Below, in pieces: positions 7,279-15,170 of a DNA stretch of 24,159 nt. The DNA lies in contig DATFLK010000035.1 of NCBI GenBank assembly GCA_035267815.1, forward strand, positions 1 through 24,159. Reading direction: 5' to 3'. Each line of letters opens with the position of its first letter. Within the stretch, counting starts at the first letter, position 1. A model generated the notes under the pieces. The model ran no database searches. It saw only the letters and a program-made list of their open reading frames with translations, and had not been told where the DNA came from. Origin of the DNA: DATFLK01 sp035267815. Its GTDB lineage: Bacteria; Pseudomonadota; Zetaproteobacteria; Mariprofundales; Mariprofundaceae. Position numbers and translations under genes: made by a program.

Positions 7279-7294
7279 TGGCACGAAATTTGCA
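7279..7294 (+). promoter_or_regulatory. sigma54 promoter for the giant glycan-modifying gene
   Basis: TGGCACGAAATTTGCA matches the sigma54 consensus TGGCACG-N4-TTGCA at every defined base with correct spacing. Transcription should start near 7305, about 73 bases before the ATG at 7378. Sigma54 promoters need an enhancer-binding activator (FlrC/FleR type in polar flagellar systems), which ties this gene to the flagellar hierarchy. The rest of the 304-base gap 7074-7377 is AT-rich and holds the divergent flagellin promoter and leader. Confidence 0.88.
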
Positions 7295-7377
7295 GGGACC
7301 TTAAATGGTGAATTGAAAAAAAACCGTCGCGCACTTAACGTCAATAGCAAAGCGAAAAAGAGGGGGATAGGGATCAT

Positions 7378-10300
7378 ATGACAGACACTGACGATTTGAA
7401 CAAGACACCTGAAGCGAAACAAGATGAATGGGCCATCACAGTCGACCTGTCACCCAAATCGTCATCGACAGAACCCCGTCCCGCAAAAGAGGCGCAGGAT
7501 TGGCAGATATCCGTAGACCTCTCCGACATGCAGCAACCGACATCCCCCACGTCGCCTCCCCCCCCCGAAGGAGAAAAAGACTGGCAAATCTCCGTGAACC
7601 TCTCCGACATGCAGCGACCGACCGGCGATGCGGCTGCGCTGCTTGAGAGGGTACGCACGCACCTCGCGCACGGGGAATGGGAGGATATGGAATCGTGTTG
7701 CCGCACAATACTCAGGGACTCCCCTCTCCATAAGGAGGGTCAGAAGCAACTCGCGATCTCTCTCTATTACCAGAAACGCTTTGCAGAAAGCGCTGAAGCC
7801 CTCAAGGCCCTTGGTGACCGCATTGATGATGATGCCGACTCCCTCTACTGGCTACTCGTGGCCTGCCGGGAGGGAAACGATACCGGCGGAATGTATGAGG
7901 CGGCGCTCAGGGCTCGACGACTTCCTGCCGAACCCGAAGCCGAAATCGCCATCTTTGAGGCAATCCTCGATGCCCGCGCATGGCAGGATGCCGCAGACCT
8001 GCAGGAGCATGCCCTCTCCCTGGTGCACCATGGCAAGGTTCGACCGGAGCAGCTGCCCTATGTGATGGTGATGCTCAATCACCTTCCCGAGATCTCCGCC
8101 ACCACCATTTATGATATATACCGCATCTGGGGCAATGCTGCCATGCAGACGGCTCAGGGGATAAGTCTGGCAAAAGATTCACCGCCGCCCGCCCCCGCAG
8201 CGCGGATGAAGATCGCCTACCTTTCCGCCGATTTCCGGCAACACCCGATCGGCAAATTTATGCGTACGATCTTTGCCTCGCACGACCATCATGACTACGA
8301 GATCTACTGCTACGCCCACATGCTGGACGATGACGCCATTACGGAAGAGATTCGCCTGTCAACCGACCATTTTATCGATGTTACCGAACTGGATAACGAA
8401 GCGCTCGCTCGACGCATCCACGGTGACGGTATTCACATTCTGGTGGAGATCGGTTCGCACATGGCCCACTCCCGCTTGGCGGCCTTGGCATGGAAGCCGG
8501 CACCGGTGCAGATCACCTACCTCGCAGAACCGAACACCACTGGCCTTCCCACCGTTGACTTCCGTATCACTGACCGGCATAGCGAGGCTCCCGGTGGCAC
8601 GCGCTACTCGGAAAAACTCCTCTACATGCCCGAAAGCTTCCTCTGTATGGGAGAAATGCCTAACGTAGAACGCGCTACCGTAACACCGGCGGAGAAGAAC
8701 GGTTACATCACCTTCGGATCCTTTAACGGGATCCGCAAATTCAACCCCGAGGTCATCGCCGTCTGGTGCAAGATTCTTCAGCGCGTCGAAGGGTCAAAGA
8801 TGATCATCAAATCACCGGGCACGGGCGTTCCTGTTATACGGCGCAATATCCTGAAAGAATTCAACCGTCATGGAATCGGGGAAGAGCGGCTTCAATTTGC
8901 CGATTACGGAACTATGCAGGAGCACGCCGAATGGCATAGAAAGGTAGATATCGCACTCGACAGCTTCCCTTATAATGGCACAACCACCACCTTCGACACC
9001 CTCTGGATGGGTGTTCCCGTAATCACTCTGGTGGGCACGCTACATGCCCAGCGCACATCATACTCGATCCTTAAGAATATCGGATTTGACACTGCGGCTG
9101 CAGCATTCTCCACCGATGAATATATAGACAAAGCTGTAGCACTGGCCACTAACCCAGAAACCCTCAGCTTTCTGCGCCGCTGCCTGCCCGCCATGATCCG
9201 CCACTCCATCCTCTTCCAGCCGGAGCGCTTCACCGCCCAACTGGAATCGATCTACATGTATGCATGGGAAAAGAGAATGGGAGCCTGGGAGCGACCCGAT
9301 AGCGTTCCATTGACGCAAACTTTCCGGATCGAGGATCGGACATCGACAACCACAGCTGCACCCGCTCGAATCTTTATCGCCGGCATGCCCAAGGCCGCCA
9401 TGCCATGGGTCATGCGGATCATATCAACTCTGATTCACAGCAAAACCAATCATACTGATAGCCCCCCTAAGGTAAACATCCTCTATGCCCCGACAGGAGA
9501 GGCGGCAAAAGCGCTGCAAGAACCAGGTTCAAGACTTATCTACATCCGTCGCGACATTCGCGATGCCTTCGTGGCACTGATGGATATCCACGGGCACAGC
9601 ATGGAGGCACTGCTGAAGCAGGGAACGCTCGACACCCTGATCGATGATGATGAGGCATGGAGCCGTGTGCCACATTCTCTAATGCTAAATCACGAAACGA
9701 TCGTCCACACACCCCAAGCTGCCATACAGAGCATCGCGGATTATCTCGGCTACGGAATCGATAACCAAGAGGCCCGAGAGATCGCCACCTTCTGCGAAAG
9801 GCGTCGCGAAACAGTCGATGTATCACAATACCAGGAGGATGCAAAGGCCTTCGGACTTCCCGACGAGGGACTGCTTCAGGCCGACCGGGAAACGGCACAG
9901 AGTGGAACGGATGTCGACCCTGCAGGCATATACAGGACGCACCTCGCCGGAATTCAGGCGATGCATTTGCAGCAAGCGGCAAGCCAATGGCTGCTGAATC
10001 ACCACTATGCGCAAACGTCCTACCCTTATGCAGACACCGCCACCCAAGCCATGGTCGTGAAGATAAGAGGCGATATCAGCATCTGCCTGCGCCCATCGAT
10101 CGAAACACGGAGCAGCTATCGCCTGATCGAACGGGAGGATTGCCCAGAGCCGGAAATTGCCTTCCTGCGCCGATGGCTCCGACCAGGCATGCAGTGCCTC
10201 GACATCGGTGCCGGTTACGGCTCCTATACCATACCCTTGGCAAAACAGGTCGGTGCCAGCGGCAAGATCTGGTCCTTTGAGCCTGCTTCTCCGACCGCGA

Positions 10301-11526
10301 ATTTACTGCAGCATAGCCTCGACCTTAACCACTTGGACCACTGCACCCTGTTCCGTATAGCGCTCTCCGACACTAAAGGAACCCCCACCCTCGCGCCAAG
10401 AGTCGACGCGAAAACGAACATGCTGATCGATGACGAGCTCCTCGGCGACCCCACGCAGACTACCTCCAGCGGAAAGCTCGATGATTTCTACGAAAAACAG
10501 CTGTGGCATGACATCGATTTCGTCCGACTGGATATATCGGGACACGAAAGCCGGGCGCTTGAGGGCGGCAAGGATTTCCTTACCCGGAACGACCCGCTCC
10601 TGATGGTAGCATACGATGCAGGGAAGCAGGAGAACGCCGCGATGATCGACAGATTACAGATGCTGGATTACGCCCCATACCGCCTCGTTCCAATGCTGAA
10701 CACCTTGGTCCCATTCGAGATGGCCGACATCCAGGCGCTTCCCTCTGCCAACCTCTTCTTCTGCAAAAAAGAACGCGCCGACACACTCCATAAGCAAGGC
10801 CTTCTAGCCGATGCCGCCTCGCTGGCGAACGCGGAAGAAAGAATCACCCTGCCGAAGGATGAGCTCTGGTCGGAACCCCTATCGACATATCCCTATGCCG
10901 AACCCCTGCTTCCGAAGTGGCGGCGTAATGGGAACAATCATGAACCCGGATGGGAGCTCTACCGGGAAGCATTAAACATCTACGTTCTGGCACACCGTTC
11001 AGAGACAGCACCCGAACGCCTGACTTATCTTCAGTGGGCGTTCATCCGGCTGTCGGAGCTGCTCGACATCCATGTCAACATCCCCCGCCTGCTGACGCTG
11101 GCACGCGTCGCATTAGAGCTCGGCATCCATGATGGCGCGAAGCAGATCCTCAACGAGATTATCGGACACTTCGATCACAAAACCGATTTCACTCCCGAAG
11201 AGCCATTCATCGCTGTCTCCAAGTGGGCGGAAATGACGGACCCACAGGACCGCCTAGCAGACTGGGCCATGGCCCAGTCGATTCAGGCACTACTCTGCCT
11301 TGACTCCTCCTACGATACGGGCATCGATACGTTGGCCGCACTGCAGCTCTTCCGTGAAATAGGGTTTGAGCATGCCGAGATGGAACGGCGTTTGCAGTTG
11401 GTTCGTATGCGCGCCGAGCTGCAGAAGTGCCCGGAGCCATTACCGGTACTGGCCAAAGCATCCGAAGAAAACCTGAACCCAGGCTTCTGGAGAGGCGTCC
11501 CAGAAATTATTCCCAGTCCCACCTAA
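7378..11526 (+). CDS. multidomain protein: GT41 (OGT/SPINDLY-type) glycosyltransferase - sulfotransferase-like - FkbM methyltransferase
   Basis: This cytoplasmic protein has 1382 residues and no signal peptide. Domains in order: three W-I-[ST]-V-[DN]-L-S motifs (17-78); a short TPR-like helical region (about 85-260); a GT41 catalytic domain (about 277-630) with SADFRQHPIGKFM, GSFNGIRKFNP (Lys454 aligns with the UDP-contacting lysine of OGT) and FPYNGTTTTFDTLWMGVPV; a sulfotransferase-like segment (663-820) with GMPKAAMPWVMRII and the 3'-phosphate-type motif YIRRDIRDAFVAL; an FkbM methyltransferase (about 925-1130) with CLDIGAGYGSYT and WSFEPAS; and a helical C-terminus (about 1190-1350). GT41 enzymes add GlcNAc or other sugars to Ser/Thr. 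It is divergent from flagellin and under a sigma54 promoter. I infer that it glycosylates flagellin and decorates the glycan. The sulfotransferase P-loop looks degenerate. Confidence 0.9.
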   Translation: MTDTDDLNKTPEAKQDEWAITVDLSPKSSSTEPRPAKEAQDWQISVDLSDMQQPTSPTSPPPPEGEKDWQISVNLSDMQRPTGDAAALLERVRTHLAHGEWEDMESCCRTILRDSPLHKEGQKQLAISLYYQKRFAESAEALKALGDRIDDDADSLYWLLVACREGNDTGGMYEAALRARRLPAEPEAEIAIFEAILDARAWQDAADLQEHALSLVHHGKVRPEQLPYVMVMLNHLPEISATTIYDIYRIWGNAAMQTAQGISLAKDSPPPAPAARMKIAYLSADFRQHPIGKFMRTIFASHDHHDYEIYCYAHMLDDDAITEEIRLSTDHFIDVTELDNEALARRIHGDGIHILVEIGSHMAHSRLAALAWKPAPVQITYLAEPNTTGLPTVDFRITDRHSEAPGGTRYSEKLLYMPESFLCMGEMPNVERATVTPAEKNGYITFGSFNGIRKFNPEVIAVWCKILQRVEGSKMIIKSPGTGVPVIRRNILKEFNRHGIGEERLQFADYGTMQEHAEWHRKVDIALDSFPYNGTTTTFDTLWMGVPVITLVGTLHAQRTSYSILKNIGFDTAAAAFSTDEYIDKAVALATNPETLSFLRRCLPAMIRHSILFQPERFTAQLESIYMYAWEKRMGAWERPDSVPLTQTFRIEDRTSTTTAAPARIFIAGMPKAAMPWVMRIISTLIHSKTNHTDSPPKVNILYAPTGEAAKALQEPGSRLIYIRRDIRDAFVALMDIHGHSMEALLKQGTLDTLIDDDEAWSRVPHSLMLNHETIVHTPQAAIQSIADYLGYGIDNQEAREIATFCERRRETVDVSQYQEDAKAFGLPDEGLLQADRETAQSGTDVDPAGIYRTHLAGIQAMHLQQAASQWLLNHHYAQTSYPYADTATQAMVVKIRGDISICLRPSIETRSSYRLIEREDCPEPEIAFLRRWLRPGMQCLDIGAGYGSYTIPLAKQVGASGKIWSFEPASPTANLLQHSLDLNHLDHCTLFRIALSDTKGTPTLAPRVDAKTNMLIDDELLGDPTQTTSSGKLDDFYEKQLWHDIDFVRLDISGHESRALEGGKDFLTRNDPLLMVAYDAGKQENAAMIDRLQMLDYAPYRLVPMLNTLVPFEMADIQALPSANLFFCKKERADTLHKQGLLADAASLANAEERITLPKDELWSEPLSTYPYAEPLLPKWRRNGNNHEPGWELYREALNIYVLAHRSETAPERLTYLQWAFIRLSELLDIHVNIPRLLTLARVALELGIHDGAKQILNEIIGHFDHKTDFTPEEPFIAVSKWAEMTDPQDRLADWAMAQSIQALLCLDSSYDTGIDTLAALQLFREIGFEHAEMERRLQLVRMRAELQKCPEPLPVLAKASEENLNPGFWRGVPEIIPSPT
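7423..7621 (+). repeat. triplicated W-I-[ST]-V-[DN]-L-S motif at N-terminus of giant protein
   Basis: Three copies of the motif (EWAITVDLS, DWQISVDLSDMQ, DWQISVNLSDMQ) start at residues 17, 41 and 68, separated by Pro/Ser/Glu-rich linkers. Copies two and three are also near-identical at DNA level (7498-7540 and 7579-7621, 81 bases apart), a recent duplication. Short conserved motifs in a disordered acidic tail suggest a docking or targeting signal; no known signal was recognised. Confidence 0.85.
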
Positions 11527-12389
11527 CTTTTGGAATCGTCCATGTGGGCGTAGACCTTGCCGAACGATGTCTGATGCCGGACGTCATATTCCATCAGGCA
11601 GAGCAATGCCACATCACGACCACCGTACTGGTCGGAAAGGAGGGCCATCTTCAACAGCTCTGAAGAACTTAGCTCCTTGATGCTAGCGATATCGCGCAGA
11701 AAAAAGCTATCGACCCACAAATGATGCGCGGCGTGACTGAGGTCCTTTTCTAGCACGACGGGATTAAAGGCCCGGCCATACATATCACCGAATTTGTCAA
11801 AGATGAAACCGAGACTGGAGATATGTGCACTGATCTCGCCGAACAGAGCTTGCTGTTCGTAGATTGGAACCAATGCCGTCTCAACCTTGAGTCCAAGTAC
11901 CCGCTTCAAAGCCTTGCGCCCACCCTTTAATAACGACACGCCGGTCCACGGCAGGTTTATCTTGATGTAGTCGATACTCTCGACACCATGCGATTGTAGA
12001 AACGTATCAATCATCTTAGTAGCACCTTGGACAGTGGATATAGGCAATGCGGCGTTCATGTTCTGGTACCGGCGAATCACCGCTCCATCGGGCTTGTAGA
12101 GCGAACTCCAGGCAGGATCCTCTGTCAGATGAAAACTACACGCCTGATCAGCTCCCCCAAGTGCGACTGGATAATACTCGGCACTCTCCTCTCTCTCTCG
12201 TTTCCGGTTCATTCGCTCGCATAACTCTCGGTCCGGATCACAGACGATTACACGAGAACCTCGGAACCGATCTGGAAAGTCGAAGAAGGGCTCCTTCGAA
12301 TCACCTCCATCCGTCGCATGGGCACCGACCTGAAGCACAGTAAACGTCGGCAACTCACCGATCCCTCTCAGAAACAAGTCAACCAGCAT
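11523..12389 (-). CDS. FkbM-family methyltransferase
   Basis: This 288-residue protein shows the FkbM pattern: SAM motif I VLQVGAHATDGG near residue 18, an acidic motif VIVCDPDRELCERM, and the downstream DYIKINLPWTGVSLLKGG, which corresponds to the family segment ID-[FL]-[IV]-K-[IL]-D-V-E-G-x-E. Two residues differ from that segment, with Asn-Leu-Pro-Trp replacing Asp-[VI]-E-G, so the active site may be altered. The RBS GGAGG is 4-5 bases from the ATG. Its last 4 bases overlap the end of the giant gene, tail to tail. It is more distant from the giant protein's methyltransferase domain than the left-edge copy is. The likely role is methylation of a glycan; the target is unknown. Confidence 0.8.
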   Translation of the reverse strand: MLVDLFLRGIGELPTFTVLQVGAHATDGGDSKEPFFDFPDRFRGSRVIVCDPDRELCERMNRKREREESAEYYPVALGGADQACSFHLTEDPAWSSLYKPDGAVIRRYQNMNAALPISTVQGATKMIDTFLQSHGVESIDYIKINLPWTGVSLLKGGRKALKRVLGLKVETALVPIYEQQALFGEISAHISSLGFIFDKFGDMYGRAFNPVVLEKDLSHAAHHLWVDSFFLRDIASIKELSSSELLKMALLSDQYGGRDVALLCLMEYDVRHQTSFGKVYAHMDDSKS

Positions 12390-12566
12390 CTCTCCTCCCT
12401 TTTACATCACCCATCCATTCCAAAGTCCAACCGTATCGCCCCCGCCAGCATACGACCATACCCGCATGAAAATAAATCATAGCAACGCCGTCACCGAATT
12501 CCAGAAGCGTGCTCCTCCAATACAAACAGTTTCACAATCGGCCATAATGTGAAAAGCTAAGCCCAT
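12390..12566. other. divergent intergenic region before the sulfotransferase gene
   Basis: This 177-base gap separates the FkbM gene (minus) and the sulfotransferase gene (plus). I found no sigma54 or sigma28 match and no strong RBS in front of the ATG at 12567. A CATAAT element lies just upstream, without a recognisable -35. Confidence 0.4.
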
Positions 12567-13409
12567 ATGCATACAGGACATGATGATCAAGCGGATAAAA
12601 GCCACTCATTGGAATCAGAGAAGGACAAACCAGTCATACGCCTAGTCCATAACATGGGTCGCTCCGGCAGCACATTGATATGCAAGTGCTTGGGGTGCAT
12701 GGATAACATCAAGCTATTGAGCGAGATTCACCCGCTCGGCATCAATCTATTTAACCCTTTGAGCCAAGCACACGAATGGTTCGGCCTGCTGAACCCTCAC
12801 GACATCGAAAAACTGCAGCATACGGCCATCCCATTTGTTGAGGCAATCAAACTGGTTGAACTACGAAGCCGACAACGGGGCGAGACACTCATTATACGGG
12901 ATTGGGGACATCTCGACTTCACAGGCTTCCCGATCCTTGACAACCCCTCATACGAGTTAGGCTTGGCGAAAGCCTTGAAACAGGATTTCCGCCTAGTCCA
13001 AACCGCCATCGTACGCCACCCTCTGGACCAATGGCTCAGTCTGTTTGAGTTGGAGGCGATGGCTGACACCATTGATAGCGGTCAGCTAAGTCTCGCATTT
13101 TTCTTGAAAGGCTACTTGGAATTTGCCAAACATTGTCAGAAAATCGGATACATACGGTATGAGGACTTTACCCGACAACCTGAAAGCATAATGCAGGAGA
13201 TGTGCAATAATCTCGATATTCCGTACGACCGTGGCTTCATCAATCACTGGCATGAGTATCGTAGCATTACAGGAGATGTATCCAGTGCACGGGGTGGAAA
13301 CGAGATAGGCCCTCTCAAACGGCGACCGTTTGAATCAGGGCTAATGGCATCTTTGGATCGGGAGCCGGCCTATCACGAAGCGTTGAAGATTCTAGGCTAC
13401 TCCGAATAA
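12567..13409 (+). CDS. sulfotransferase family protein (PAPS-dependent)
   Basis: This 280-residue protein is of sulfotransferase type. The 5'-phosphosulfate-binding loop is intact as HNMGRSGSTLI (residues 28-38), and the 3'-phosphate-binding segment reads AIVRHPLDQWLSLF (about 147-160). Later IGYIRYEDF is the family's strand and acidic motif. Such enzymes transfer sulfate from PAPS to carbohydrate or protein hydroxyls in the cytoplasm. No signal peptide or membrane segment is visible. The first 20 residues are polar and poorly conserved in look. The start at 12567 is kept because no other Met precedes the loop, but it lacks a clear RBS. It may supply the sulfation activity that the degenerate domain of the giant protein seems to have lost; this is inference. 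Confidence 0.83.
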   Translation: MHTGHDDQADKSHSLESEKDKPVIRLVHNMGRSGSTLICKCLGCMDNIKLLSEIHPLGINLFNPLSQAHEWFGLLNPHDIEKLQHTAIPFVEAIKLVELRSRQRGETLIIRDWGHLDFTGFPILDNPSYELGLAKALKQDFRLVQTAIVRHPLDQWLSLFELEAMADTIDSGQLSLAFFLKGYLEFAKHCQKIGYIRYEDFTRQPESIMQEMCNNLDIPYDRGFINHWHEYRSITGDVSSARGGNEIGPLKRRPFESGLMASLDREPAYHEALKILGYSE

Positions 13410-13441
13410 CCCCTGTCTTTCACAAGCATGCGCATCATGCA

Positions 13442-14542
13442 TCACATCGAGACCCGCTGCACAACCCCGCCGCCTAGCAGCTCATCGCCGGCATAGAGGG
13501 CGGCCACCTGCCCCGGCGCCGTAGCGGACTGCGGCGCATCGAAACGGAGACTCACGGCGCCGCCGTCGACCGTCATGGCGCAGGGGGCCGAACGCGAGCG
13601 ATAGCGCAGCCTGGCCTCCACCGGCTCGCCACGGGCCGGACGGCGGATCCAGCGGACATCCTCCACCGACACGCGGCGGATCAACGTCTCCTCGACCGGG
13701 GCCACAACGACGCGGGCGGCACTGCCATCCAGCGCCACGACGTGCCAGGGACCGCCGGAGAGCCCCAGCCCCCGGCGCTGGCCGATGGTGTAGTGGGCGA
13801 TGCCAAGGTGATGCCCCAGCACCCGGCCGGTACGATCGACGATCTCCCCCTCGAGGAACCCGGCCTCGGCGCCCTCGCGCTTCAGGAAGGCGATACGATC
13901 GCCGGCCGGGATGAAGCAGATATCCTGGCTCTCCTGCTTGGCCGCGGTGGGCAGGTCGAAGCGCGCCGCCAGCCGCCGCGTCTGTTCCTTCTGCAGATGG
14001 CCGACCGGGAAGAGAAGCCTCGCCATCTGTGCGCGGTCGGTGGTCGCCAGAAAATAACTCTGATCCTTGGCTGGATCGCTGCCCCGGAAGATATGCACGC
14101 CGTGCTCGTCGTCGCGCCGCTGCACATAGTGGCCGGTGGCAACATACTCCGCCTCCAGCCGGTCCGCCGCCTCGAGCAACGAGCCGAACTTGACGAAGCG
14201 GTTGCAGCGCTCGCACGGATTCGGCGTGCGGCCCGATTCGTAATCGGCCACGAAGGGGTCGATTACATCGCGCCGGAAGGTCTCGCGCATGTCCATGCTA
14301 TAGAAGGGGATGCCGAGATGATCGGCCACCCGGCGGGCATCGTAGGCATCCTCGGTGGCGCAGCACGAACCGTGCCGGGTGACCTCATCGCGGGAGTAGT
14401 CCCAGACATGCAGGAACACGCCGACCACATCGATTCCCGCCTCCTTCAGCAAGGCCGCCATGACGGAGGAATCAACACCGCCGCTCATCGCGGCGATGAC
14501 GCGCTTCCCCCGAAAGACGGTTAGATCAGGTGCGGACATCAT
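13442..14542 (-). CDS. mnmA: tRNA-specific 2-thiouridylase MnmA
   Basis: This 366-residue enzyme makes the 2-thio group of U34 in tRNA-Lys, -Glu and -Gln, taking sulfur relayed from IscS through the Tus proteins. The PP-loop motif SGGVDSS (20-26) binds ATP. The catalytic cysteines are Cys113 in NPCERCNRFVKF and Cys209 in SQDICF. HYTIGQRRGLGLSGG is a strongly conserved MnmA block. The length is normal. Two consecutive Met codons start it, at 14542 and 14539. It lies 22 bases downstream of the DUF4399 gene, and the two are probably cotranscribed. Its substrate class includes the tRNA-Gln(UUG) encoded at 18891-18965. Confidence 0.97.
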   Translation of the reverse strand: MMSAPDLTVFRGKRVIAAMSGGVDSSVMAALLKEAGIDVVGVFLHVWDYSRDEVTRHGSCCATEDAYDARRVADHLGIPFYSMDMRETFRRDVIDPFVADYESGRTPNPCERCNRFVKFGSLLEAADRLEAEYVATGHYVQRRDDEHGVHIFRGSDPAKDQSYFLATTDRAQMARLLFPVGHLQKEQTRRLAARFDLPTAAKQESQDICFIPAGDRIAFLKREGAEAGFLEGEIVDRTGRVLGHHLGIAHYTIGQRRGLGLSGGPWHVVALDGSAARVVVAPVEETLIRRVSVEDVRWIRRPARGEPVEARLRYRSRSAPCAMTVDGGAVSLRFDAPQSATAPGQVAALYAGDELLGGGVVQRVSM

Positions 14543-14564
14543 CAGACCGATGCGATCGACGATC

Positions 14565-14966
14565 CTATCGGACCGTGACGTGGATCGTCCGGCTCATCAC
14601 CTTACCGTAGGAGACATGGTGCCCGTCGGCGAACTGCAGCGTCAGAGTGTGGGGGCCGGACGGCAGCGTAATGGTCGTCTCGGTCTGTCCCTTACCGAAA
14701 TGCATGTGGGTCGCATCCTTGGGCACGACCTGCCCCTTCGGCACATAGGCGCCGTCCACGATCAGGTGGAAATGACCGGTGTTCTTGATCACCTTCCCGG
14801 CGTGATGCACCTTCATGCCGACCACGCCCATAACCACCTTCACCTTGTGGCCCACGCTGGAACCGTTGGCCGGCGAGGCGAAATAGACCCCCTCCCCGCC
14901 GGCATGCGCCGCCGTTGCACCGGCCAGCATCATGATTGCCACTGCCATACTGTATAACTTCTTCAT
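14565..14966 (-). CDS. secreted DUF4399 protein
   Basis: This 133-residue protein has a clear signal peptide: MKKLYSMAVAIMMLAGATAAHA, with cleavage expected after AHA. The mature part matches DUF4399: GVYFASPANGSSV, NTGHFHLIVDG, THMHFGKGQTETTITLPSGPHTLTLQF. The several His residues (GHFHL, THMHF) could bind metal, but that is not shown. The start at 14966 is preferred over an ATG at 15110 because an excellent RBS (GGAGGTGAT) is 7 bases away and the signal peptide begins there. The molecular function of DUF4399 is unknown. It is the first gene of a probable two-gene unit with mnmA. Confidence 0.88.
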   Translation of the reverse strand: MKKLYSMAVAIMMLAGATAAHAGGEGVYFASPANGSSVGHKVKVVMGVVGMKVHHAGKVIKNTGHFHLIVDGAYVPKGQVVPKDATHMHFGKGQTETTITLPSGPHTLTLQFADGHHVSYGKVMSRTIHVTVR

Positions 14967-15018
14967 CCTATCACCTCCGGATATTGATCGGCCCGCCAAC
15001 GCTGGCGCACACAGGTCC

Positions 15019-15038
15019 GATGCCCCTCCATGGGCATC
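15019..15038 (-). other. leader hairpin upstream of DUF4399 gene
   Basis: GATGCCC and GGGCATC form a perfect 7-bp stem with a 6-base loop. It lies just downstream of the predicted -10 element and so at or near the 5' end of the DUF4399-mnmA transcript. Confidence 0.4.
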
Positions 15039-15043
15039 CTGAT

Positions 15044-15052
15044 ATGATAGCA
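15044..15052 (-). promoter_or_regulatory. extended -10 promoter for DUF4399-mnmA
   Basis: The minus strand reads TGCTATCAT, an extended -10 (TGn followed by TATCAT). No good -35 lies 17 bases upstream. The start would fall near 15037. Confidence 0.4.
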
Positions 15053-15170
15053 TGCGATCATGCCAACGATCACTTGGCAAGCCGGCTGTGAACGATAGTG
15101 TTGCCGCCACAGATCACAACCACATAAAAATTGGCGATCTGGCCAGCGGCATTGGCGGAACGGAGGCGAC

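Noticed and set aside
13742..14524. Plus-strand 260-residue frame opposite mnmA
   Set aside because: It is a GC-rich shadow of MnmA; all MnmA motifs lie in the other strand and the antisense protein has none.
14967..15110. N-terminal extension of the DUF4399 frame to 15110
   Set aside because: The signal peptide and an excellent RBS both point to the ATG at 14966; the extension covers the predicted promoter and leader.
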